A stretch of 64,000 nt of DNA from Myxococcota bacterium (GTDB lineage Bacteria > Myxococcota_A > UBA796 > JAJRTE01), in assembly GCA_024278455.1 (NCBI GenBank), contig JAJRTE010000101.1:1-64000 (forward strand). Reading direction: 5' to 3'. A program made the translations under genes and the position numbers. Below the pieces are notes generated by a model. The model ran no database searches and had not been told where the DNA came from. It was given only the letters and a program-made list of their open reading frames with translations. Positions 26,184 through 33,481 of the stretch are shown here, piece by piece. Position 1 is the first letter of the stretch. Each line of letters begins with the position of its first letter.

Positions 26184-28763
26184 TCAGGGTTCCTCCTTTT
26201 GTCGCCGCCCTGCCAGCACCCGGGTGTCTCCGACCGCGCAGACCGAAACGACGTCGTCGAGACGGAACACGAAGCCGTCGTCGCCGGGCCTGGGATTGAG
26301 GTGGAACGTTCGTGTCCCGGATGTCCTGTCGTGTAGTTCGACACCGAGGAGTATCAGCCTGTCCCGCTGGTAGAGCAGGTAGAGCAACTGGCGAAAGGTG
26401 ACGGTGGCCCCTGGTGGGGGCTGGTCGCCTGGCTGAAACAGCAGGCGGCAGATGTCCTCGCCTGTTTCGCTGAGGAGTTGTTCGTAGATGCCGGCGATAC
26501 CGGGAACGAAGATCGCCTGGGCGATGAACTCGTTGCGTGCCCGCTCCCGGGAGATCACGGTGCACGAGCGGGTGGAGGCACCGGCGGGAGACCAGGTCGC
26601 CGCGCGCTGCTCGAGCAACTCGCCGATCTCCGGGTCGCTGACCTCGGCGACCATGCGGAAGTTGGGCCGGAACAGGTCGGGTCGCTGCTTGAGCATGTCC
26701 CACAGCTTGAGCACGCCGAGGACCGTGCGCGCGTCCGGGTCCCGGTGGCCGTACCGGGGCGAGAACACGATCATGTCGATATCCGGAAGCCGGAAGCCAC
26801 CGACGGTCTCGTCCATGTACTGGCGTTCATCCAGGATGTCTCCCGGGACTACCTCGACCGGGACCAGCGGTTCGTCCGTATCCAGGAAGCGATAGACGAC
26901 GCGGCCATCATGCCGTTCGAAGTGGCCGGGCACCTTGACCCGGCGGGCGATTCTCCTCATGGAGTGGGAGAGGAACTGTTCGACCACGTCTCCCACCTCC
27001 TCTTCGGTGGCGGTCATGATGTGGATCTGTGGTCGCCGGAGGAAGAGGATGAGCTGTTCCACGAACTCGACGAGACCTTCCCGGAAGTTGCTGATCACGA
27101 TCTTCTCGATGCCGCAGGAATCGGGACATAGCTCGAGGCTCGGGACGGTCCCCTCGACAGGTGGCGGGGGGGCAGGGTCGGGCAGCATGCCGGTCGCGAA
27201 GTCCACGCCGAGCCGCTTCAACTCCTCGAACCCGGTCGAGAGCCCGATGATACCCATGATGTCGGTCGAGATGACGTGCTCGGGGTCGGGGTTCAGGACC
27301 GGCACGAGGTCTGCGGTCGTGGCGATGCCTGGGCCGTCAGGAAGGATCATGAATCCGAGCAGCACGACGCCGTAGTGCGCGCAACCGATGGACACCAGGT
27401 CGGCCCAGCGCGTGGGGCGGACCGAGCCGGGGGAGAGACCGCAGACGCTTTTCTCGCCGAACAGCACCGTGTAGATCTCCTGTCCCGCGGATGTAAGCAG
27501 CTCTCGGTACATCTCTTCGATCCCGGGGTACAGCACGATGTTGCTGAGCAGCAGGCTCGCGAACCGCGTCATGGGGATGGGGTAGATCCTCCCGCCCCCT
27601 GCTTCCACGGCGGCGCCGAGGTTGCCTTCCCCGTAGAGTTCGGCCAGGATGGTCCCCTCCGGGTTGAGCTGCCGCACCGAGAGAATCTGGGAGACGATGC
27701 TGGCGTCCGAATCGGGGTCTTCCGGATTGCCGAGCAGAATGACCCGGCTCGCCCGTTCGGTGTCCACCTTGCGAAGGTCCTGCACGACCCAAGGGTTGCC
27801 CGAACGGTAGCGAACGCGGCCCAACTCCGGCCTGAACAGGTAGTCCGGCCGGTTCTTGTCCCGGCCCAGCACGGCGATACGCGCCTTGCGCAGGTGCTTG
27901 TGGTAGTACCGCAGGAGTTCGTTCAGCAGCAGGTGGGCCGACGGCGACGGGTTGAGGAGAGCCGAATGGTCCCGCATGCCGAGCGGCCGGCCTCGAGCCG
28001 CATTCACCAACTCCTCGACCACGTTGGTGCCGATACCGATGAGGAACGACACCACGAACACCCCCCCGATGGTCAGCAGGAACGAGATGACGAGCAGCAC
28101 ACCGGCTCGAGGTTCCCGGACCAGGTTGCCCGGGTCCTCGAGCTGGCGGAACGCCCACCAGACGGTGGTACCGAAGCTGTGGTCCCTTTCGTCGATCTTG
28201 CCGTCCTCGTTGTAGTCGAATCCTCCTGCCACACCGGTCAGTGCAACGCCGCCGTCGGCCTCGATCTCGTGGAGGTTGGACATCAGCGCACCTCCCACGA
28301 AGGAGAGGATCAGCACCACCGAGCCCACGAACATGAGCTGGAACTTGCGCTTCACGAGGATGACCCACACCTCCTTGGCCACCGGGGCCCAGTAACGGAT
28401 GAGGAGGAACATCCGCATGAAGCGCACCAGCCGCAGGGTTTTGAGACCCTTGGCCGGGGGGTACAGGTATTCCACAGGGAGGAAACTCAACGTGGCGATC
28501 AGGTCGAGCGCGAGGAGCAGCCCTTCCCCGAGACGGGCCTTGCGCTCCCGTCCGGCCTGGTAGTACACCGCGGCACGGATGGCGAATTCAAAGGCGAAAA
28601 CGAAAAAGAACGCCAGGGAGAGTTGCCTCGACGCTGTACGGGTCAGCGCGTTTTCGGGCAGAACGGATGCAATGATGAGAATCGAAAGCAGTACCTTGAC
28701 GACGTCCTTGTCGAGGAATTCCCGCAGGCTGGCGAGCCGGGTCTGTCGGCGATTCTTTGCCAT
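26184..28763 (-). CDS. CASTOR/POLLUX-like ion channel with RCK-type domains and EF-hand loop
   Basis: An 859-residue channel protein. The N-terminal 290 residues carry six hydrophobic segments; an S4-like helix has regularly spaced basic residues (LKTLRLVRFMRMFLLIRYW). Between the fifth segment and the pore is an EF-hand-like loop, DYNEDGKIDERD, near residue 205. The pore helix is FGTTVWWAFRQLEDPGN and lacks a TVGYG filter, as in CASTOR/POLLUX-type channels. The rest of the protein holds tandem Rossmann-like regulator-of-conductance domains (ARIAVLGRDKN, RVILLGNPEDPDSDASI, and two repeats of AGIYEQLLSETGEDI type). It probably conducts K+ or Ca2+ under nucleotide or Ca2+ control. The ATG at 28763 follows GAGGA. 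Confidence 0.8.
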   Translation of the reverse strand: MAKNRRQTRLASLREFLDKDVVKVLLSILIIASVLPENALTRTASRQLSLAFFFVFAFEFAIRAAVYYQAGRERKARLGEGLLLALDLIATLSFLPVEYLYPPAKGLKTLRLVRFMRMFLLIRYWAPVAKEVWVILVKRKFQLMFVGSVVLILSFVGGALMSNLHEIEADGGVALTGVAGGFDYNEDGKIDERDHSFGTTVWWAFRQLEDPGNLVREPRAGVLLVISFLLTIGGVFVVSFLIGIGTNVVEELVNAARGRPLGMRDHSALLNPSPSAHLLLNELLRYYHKHLRKARIAVLGRDKNRPDYLFRPELGRVRYRSGNPWVVQDLRKVDTERASRVILLGNPEDPDSDASIVSQILSVRQLNPEGTILAELYGEGNLGAAVEAGGGRIYPIPMTRFASLLLSNIVLYPGIEEMYRELLTSAGQEIYTVLFGEKSVCGLSPGSVRPTRWADLVSIGCAHYGVVLLGFMILPDGPGIATTADLVPVLNPDPEHVISTDIMGIIGLSTGFEELKRLGVDFATGMLPDPAPPPPVEGTVPSLELCPDSCGIEKIVISNFREGLVEFVEQLILFLRRPQIHIMTATEEEVGDVVEQFLSHSMRRIARRVKVPGHFERHDGRVVYRFLDTDEPLVPVEVVPGDILDERQYMDETVGGFRLPDIDMIVFSPRYGHRDPDARTVLGVLKLWDMLKQRPDLFRPNFRMVAEVSDPEIGELLEQRAATWSPAGASTRSCTVISRERARNEFIAQAIFVPGIAGIYEQLLSETGEDICRLLFQPGDQPPPGATVTFRQLLYLLYQRDRLILLGVELHDRTSGTRTFHLNPRPGDDGFVFRLDDVVSVCAVGDTRVLAGRRQKEEP

Positions 28764-28846
28764 GGTACAATCCTCGAGCCGTGCCGCTCATCGGCGAACG
28801 AAGGCGTGCAAAGCGATCCCGGCGAATGTGCTGGATGCCTCTATCA

Positions 28847-29323
28847 TCATGCCAGTCCACCAAGCTCGAGGATGATGCACCACTCCCCGGGCGTGACCGG
28901 CTGGATCGACAACCGGGCACCTTTGCGCGTCACCATCATGTCCTCGAGACCCGGTGTCCGCTTCAAAGTCTGCAGCGGTATCGGGGTGCGGAAGGCCCTG
29001 TCTGCGCGGATGTCCACCCGGTACCAGCGGGGATTTTCCGGTGTGCTCCTCGGGTCGAAGTACCGGCTCGAGGGGTCCCAGGCCGTATCGTCGGGGTACC
29101 CGGCCCGAACGACGACCGCCGTCCCCGCAACGACCGGGGGACTCACCCGGCTGTGATAGAACAGCACACCGTCGCCCACCTGGACCCGGTCGCGCAGGAG
29201 ATTCCTGGCCTGGTAGTTCCGTACACCTTCCCACCAGGCAGTCTGGTCCGGCTCCTGCAAGAGATCCTGGAAGCTGTAGACCGACGGCTCGCTCTTGAAC
29301 AGCCAGTATCGCCTCGAGGACAT
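28847..29323 (-). CDS. EVE domain protein
   Basis: A 158-residue single-domain EVE protein (thymocyte nuclear protein 1 family). Visible hallmarks are YWLFKSEPSVYSFQDL, WWEGVRNYQARNLLRD, GDGVLFYHS, and WYRVDIRADRAF. The EVE fold is PUA-like and binds modified bases in DNA or RNA; some members serve in restriction systems, and stand-alone members are widespread. The ATG at 29323 is preceded by GGAGGTG. It lies 83 bases upstream of the channel gene on the same strand and 183 bases from the divergent glycosyltransferase gene. Confidence 0.9.
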   Translation of the reverse strand: MSSRRYWLFKSEPSVYSFQDLLQEPDQTAWWEGVRNYQARNLLRDRVQVGDGVLFYHSRVSPPVVAGTAVVVRAGYPDDTAWDPSSRYFDPRSTPENPRWYRVDIRADRAFRTPIPLQTLKRTPGLEDMMVTRKGARLSIQPVTPGEWCIILELGGLA

Positions 29324-29506
29324 GTGCCACCTCCGTGCAAACCGTCTTGCCGCTGCGCGGCACCTGGCGAACGACGACCGGTCGCCGCGCTTGCGAATTG
29401 TGCCTCGAGTCCGGGGTGGCGTCCAGTACCTCGTGACGCCGGTGCCCGGAATCTCACCGCCAGACCCTGTTGCGCCCCGATCGGCCCGCATGGTACTAAT
29501 CACCCC

Positions 29507-31777
29507 ATGAAGACGGCGCGCGACACGGTCGGGTGGATTCTCGTGGCGACCATGCTGGTGGCAATCCCGGTCGCCTGGCGCGAAGCGGTCCTGGATGATG
29601 CGTTCATTGCGTTTCGATACGCCCACAACCTGGCCTCCGGGGTGGGGCTGGTCTTCAACCCCGGGGAACGGGTGGAGGGATTCACGAGCCCGCTCTGGAC
29701 GTTGATCATGGCGGCGGGCATCTCGGCGGGCGCCGATCCCGCGATCCTGGCACAGATTCTCTCCGTTCTGTGCAACATCACGCTGGCCGCGGTGGTCTAC
29801 CGATTCGGGAGGCGGCAACTTGGATTCGGTGCTGGGTGGGCCTGGGCTCCGGTGGCCCTCCTGGTCGCAAACGTCAACCTGGGCGCCTGGGCCGCCCACG
29901 GGCTCGAAACGAACCTGTTCGCCTTGCTGGTGATGGCCGGGGCGGCCTCGCTGGTGCCGGAACTCGCGCGCAAGCCGCCGGGACGCCGGCTGCTGGGCGG
30001 ACTTGCGCTCGGCATGGCGACATGGACAAGACCAGAGGGCGTCGTCTTCCTGCCCGTCATCCTGCTGGCCGCGCACACCGCGAACCGGTGCCTGCCCGGC
30101 ACCAGGCGCGCACGGCATGGCGACCGAGACAGACCCGTTCGCAACGAGGGGAATGACCCGCTCCCGCTGCTCGAGGCCGCAAGGCGCGAACTCCCGGCCC
30201 TGCTGACCTGGCTTCTGCTGGTCGTGGCGCTGTTTCTCGGCCGCCGTGCCTACTACGGAGCATGGCTCCCGAACACCTACTATGCCAAGGCGACGGGAGG
30301 AGCAGGAGCCCTGAGCAACGGGCTGGACTACTTGCGCGACTTCGTCCTGTCGTCCTGGTTGTACGGGGCGGCCGTGATACCGGCCGTGCTGGCCCTGTCG
30401 CTGCGCCGCACGCCCGCCCGGTGGGTGCTCGCGGCCATGGTGGCGACCAACGTGGCCTACGTGGTCTGGCTGGGAGGGGACACGTTCGCCGGGGCACGGT
30501 TCTTCATGCCGGCCCTGGGACCATCTTGCCTCCTCGTGGCAGATGGGCTGGCAGCGGTGCTCGAACGGTTACCTTTCCGCCAGCGGGCTCGAAACGTTTG
30601 CGCCGGCGCGCTGGTCCTGGCCATGGCGGGGGCGACGGTCCTGGTCACCTGGCCTCCCCTGGCGCGGCAGGCGGAGTTGGCGGCATCCATGACCCGGAAC
30701 CGGGCCTACCTGGGGCGACTCCTTCGTGCCATCACCCCCCCGGAGACGCTCATGGCGTTGACCACGGTCGGGGCGCTCCCGTACCACGCGGAGCGGCCGG
30801 TGATCGATCTCTACGGCCTGACCGACGCGCACATCGCCCGGGTCCACGTCATACCGGGCGAGGGGGGAGGAACGGGGCACGAAAAGGGCGACGGCCGGTA
30901 CGTGTTGTCCCGGTCGCCCGACCTGATCCTCTTGCGCAACGTCTGGATCGCCGACGTGCCCATCGAAGACCACCGTGCGCTGTACGGACTATCGGAACAC
31001 CAGATCGCCGCGGACCCCCGTTTCCGGGAGGCCTACGTGCCGGTCGATCTGCAGTTGCGCCCGGACCTGTTGTTCGGTTTCTACGCGAACAAGCATTCCG
31101 TGGACATCGACGCCCTCGAAGCGGCGTTCGCGAAACAGGACCTCAGCGCATTCGGCCCCCTCGAGCGGTTGAACAGCGAGCGGGGCATGGACCTGGTGTT
31201 CTTCCGGCAAGGCCTGGACCTCGTCGCTGCCGGTCGCCTGGAGGCTGCTCGAGTCGCCTTCTCCCGCTCGTTGAGCCTGTACCCCGGGTCCGTCGATGTC
31301 CACCTGGCCATGGCCCGGCTTCTCGAGAGCCAGGGCGAATGGCCGGAAGCCACGAAGCACCTCGAGCAGGCTCGAAACCTGAGTCCGGATCGGGCCGATA
31401 TCCTTGCCGGCCTGGGTGCCATGTATGCTCGAACCGGCCGTCTCGAGGAGGCCGCGAGAACGCTGCAAAAAGCCACGCAACTGGTTCCCGCGGACAGAAC
31501 GGCGTGGGAGGACCTGGCCACGGTCCTCCTCAAGCAGCAACGCCATGCAGAAGCGGTGCCGGTGCTCCAGCACGTGGTGGACCTGGACCCGGAGGCGCAT
31601 GAAGCATGGGTCAAGCTCGGCGTGTCCGCAGCCATGGCGGGCGACTGGCATTCGGCCCGGTGCGCCCTCGAGAGGGCGCGTGCGCTCGCGCCCGATACCC
31701 CCGAGGTGCTGGCATTCCAGGTGTGGTTCGCCGCGCATGCGCCGGCAAGCGTGGCTGACCGTCCGTGTCTCGAGTGA
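29507..31777 (+). CDS. GT-C membrane glycosyltransferase with C-terminal TPR domain
   Basis: A 756-residue protein. Its start resembles AftB-type arabinosyl/mannosyltransferases: LDDAFIAFRYAHNLASGVGLVFNPGERVEGFTSPLW, where the DD pair after the first helix is catalytic in GT-C enzymes. About ten helices run to residue 400, followed by a soluble segment and then four to five tetratricopeptide repeats (from about residue 580: AGRLEAARVAFSRSLSLYPG, ARTGRLEEAARTLQKATQLVP). TPRs fused to this enzyme type suggest docking to a partner. The gene has no obvious Shine-Dalgarno before ATG 29507; start is chosen where the first helix begins. Its acceptor is unknown. Confidence 0.78.
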   Translation: MKTARDTVGWILVATMLVAIPVAWREAVLDDAFIAFRYAHNLASGVGLVFNPGERVEGFTSPLWTLIMAAGISAGADPAILAQILSVLCNITLAAVVYRFGRRQLGFGAGWAWAPVALLVANVNLGAWAAHGLETNLFALLVMAGAASLVPELARKPPGRRLLGGLALGMATWTRPEGVVFLPVILLAAHTANRCLPGTRRARHGDRDRPVRNEGNDPLPLLEAARRELPALLTWLLLVVALFLGRRAYYGAWLPNTYYAKATGGAGALSNGLDYLRDFVLSSWLYGAAVIPAVLALSLRRTPARWVLAAMVATNVAYVVWLGGDTFAGARFFMPALGPSCLLVADGLAAVLERLPFRQRARNVCAGALVLAMAGATVLVTWPPLARQAELAASMTRNRAYLGRLLRAITPPETLMALTTVGALPYHAERPVIDLYGLTDAHIARVHVIPGEGGGTGHEKGDGRYVLSRSPDLILLRNVWIADVPIEDHRALYGLSEHQIAADPRFREAYVPVDLQLRPDLLFGFYANKHSVDIDALEAAFAKQDLSAFGPLERLNSERGMDLVFFRQGLDLVAAGRLEAARVAFSRSLSLYPGSVDVHLAMARLLESQGEWPEATKHLEQARNLSPDRADILAGLGAMYARTGRLEEAARTLQKATQLVPADRTAWEDLATVLLKQQRHAEAVPVLQHVVDLDPEAHEAWVKLGVSAAMAGDWHSARCALERARALAPDTPEVLAFQVWFAAHAPASVADRPCLE

Positions 31778-31809
31778 CACCTGGTCTCGATGGGACGTCG
31801 AGAAGCGGC

Positions 31810-32279
31810 CTATTCGCCGGTGTAGACCACGGTCGGCTGCCCCGGGAGGAGATCCTCGATGAGCACGTCGAACTCGAGGACCTGGCCGTCGCGCACCACG
31901 GTGAGCGTCCGGACCGTACCAACCTCCCCCCGGAGCAGGAGCTTGACATCGTCCAGGGTCGCCCATGCCAAGTCGCTCCCGTCGATCGCGGCGAGCAGGC
32001 CGCCCACCTCGATGCCTTGTCGCGCGGCGTCGCTGGGTCGATACAGCATTTCCACAACGAACCCATCGTCGCGCACTGTGGGCTCGATACCGACGCGGTG
32101 CCATTCGTCGCCGTCGATCCTCGGGGCCTCGAGAGGTCACACAGGCAGCGTTTCCCCATGCCGTCCACGCCGAAAACGAAGTGGCGATAGAACGGGTACC
32201 CCAGGAAACCCCTGGGGTCGATCCCGGAGATGGACAGGAGTTCGAAAAAGGCGTTGTCCTCCGGGACGACCACCGCCAC
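31810..32279 (-). pseudogene. Truncated, frameshifted aspartyl protease-PDZ gene
   Basis: Two frames on the minus strand make one broken gene. The first (from 32279) encodes FFELLSISGIDPRGFLGYPFYRHFVFGVD, matching the last strand pair of retropepsin-like aspartyl proteases (GxLGYDFLxxF...D). After about CLCDLS the coding continues in another frame as EAPRIDGDEWHRVGIEPTV and then a PDZ domain (VEMLYRPSDAARQGIEVGGLLAAIDG, ending VVYTGE). The protease catalytic DTG region is missing. The 5' end abuts the Rpn-like nuclease gene at 32303, which suggests that insertion of that gene removed it. A sequencing indel could explain the frameshift but not the missing N-terminus. Confidence 0.6.
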
Positions 32280-32302
32280 AGAAGGAAGGGGAACAGGTAG
32301 GC

Positions 32303-33181
32303 CTACTTTCCTTGCTTCTTCAGATATGCCAGGATCTCTTCAATCGAAAACCGCCGCAGGATTTCCTCAGAAGGCAGTCCCTTCAATCGCTCATCAGGGG
32401 GCAGCCCTTTCAATCGCTCCTCAGAAGGCAGCCCTTTCAATCGCTCCTCAGAAGGCAGCCCCTTCAATCGCTGCTCGGGCGTGAAGTAGGACAGGACGAC
32501 CTCCGGGGGCGTCTTCTGGATCATCTCTCCCAGGATCTCTCGATGGTAGTCTTCCACGGTGTACGGCACCTCGACTCCCTCCTCATGATAATTCTCGACC
32601 AGTTTCTGGAGGACCGTGCTCAGGTCCGGCCGCCTCCAGCGGTAGTGCCGCCATCCCGCCACCACACGGGCAGGGACGCCGCTGAACAGCTCCCACAGGG
32701 CGTTCCGCGGATCGTGCGACACCGCGTTCAGCACGACAACACGGATCTCCCGCACACCCCACCTTACATTGTACACACCTCGACACCGTTCGGTAAGGGC
32801 CGCTTGCGATGCGAGCCCTTCCGGAAACCTCGCCGTCACCGCGATCAGCCGGAAATCCTCCAGCGGCGCAAGCGGTTCCCCGGGACTACTGCACTGCTTC
32901 CGGTAGTTGACGAAATGGCCCAGGAATTCGTCCAGCGCCCAGGCGTCCAGGGGCTCCCGGAGCGATTTGAAGGTGAGCAGGTTGTGTCGCCCGAGGTCGT
33001 CCAGCCCGTCCGGCGGACTGTCCGGCGCCACGAACGCCTCCTCCAGCGCCTCCACGGCGATGACTGCCACGTCGAGGAACTGCTGCCTGAGCGAGAGATC
33101 CTTCTCCAGTTCCACCCGAAAGCTGGTGTCATGGAAGAGATCGGTGAGAGCCAGGCCGAACAGGCGGTGCCAGGGGACCAT
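32303..33181 (-). CDS. Rpn family PD-(D/E)XK nuclease with RLKGLPSEE repeats
   Basis: A 292-residue protein of the Rpn/transposase-like nuclease group. The N-terminus MVPWHRLFGLALTDLF is typical, the middle holds an unclear PD-(D/E)XK core, and the C-terminus has four tandem copies of the nine-residue unit RLKGLPSEE before SIEEILAYLKKQGK. The nucleotide repeats lie at about 32365-32475. Relatives are numerous in cyanobacteria and promote recombination or act as defence nucleases. The ATG at 33181 follows AAGGAG with 6-base spacing. The gene contains no CTCGAG, in contrast to flanking genes, and sits beside a broken gene: signs of recent arrival. Confidence 0.65.
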   Translation of the reverse strand: MVPWHRLFGLALTDLFHDTSFRVELEKDLSLRQQFLDVAVIAVEALEEAFVAPDSPPDGLDDLGRHNLLTFKSLREPLDAWALDEFLGHFVNYRKQCSSPGEPLAPLEDFRLIAVTARFPEGLASQAALTERCRGVYNVRWGVREIRVVVLNAVSHDPRNALWELFSGVPARVVAGWRHYRWRRPDLSTVLQKLVENYHEEGVEVPYTVEDYHREILGEMIQKTPPEVVLSYFTPEQRLKGLPSEERLKGLPSEERLKGLPPDERLKGLPSEEILRRFSIEEILAYLKKQGK

Positions 33182-33481
33182 GAGAGACTCCTTCACGACC
33201 AGGGCAGCGATTGTGCCATGCATGACACAGCCATCCTTCATGCTATTCATGGAATGTCAACATCATGCGCACCAAGACCGCGTCTCCGGTGACGCCCCGC
33301 CAATGGCGACGCCACGCTGGGATGGATAGCCCCGCTTGCGCAACGGAGGACCTGCCGGAATCACCGACAGCACACGCGAACCGCGACCTGGACCCAAGCG
33401 TGCGCGACAGGGTTGCACCGGAGCATGGCTGTGTGATAGAGTTGCGGAAAACCTGGGACTCTTTTCCAGCGGCAGGTGACG
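33182..33481. other. Intergenic region between divergent Rpn-like and receptor kinase genes
   Basis: About 300 bases with no convincing gene. It must contain promoters for both divergent genes; no clear -35/-10 pair is visible. CTCGAG is absent here too, as in the Rpn-like gene. Confidence 0.3.

Noticed and set aside
32130-32160. In-frame TGA in the PDZ remnant as a second selenocysteine codon
   Set aside because: Upstream residues in that frame are not protease-like; the real upstream coding is in another frame, so a frameshift explains the break, and no SECIS-like hairpin was found.
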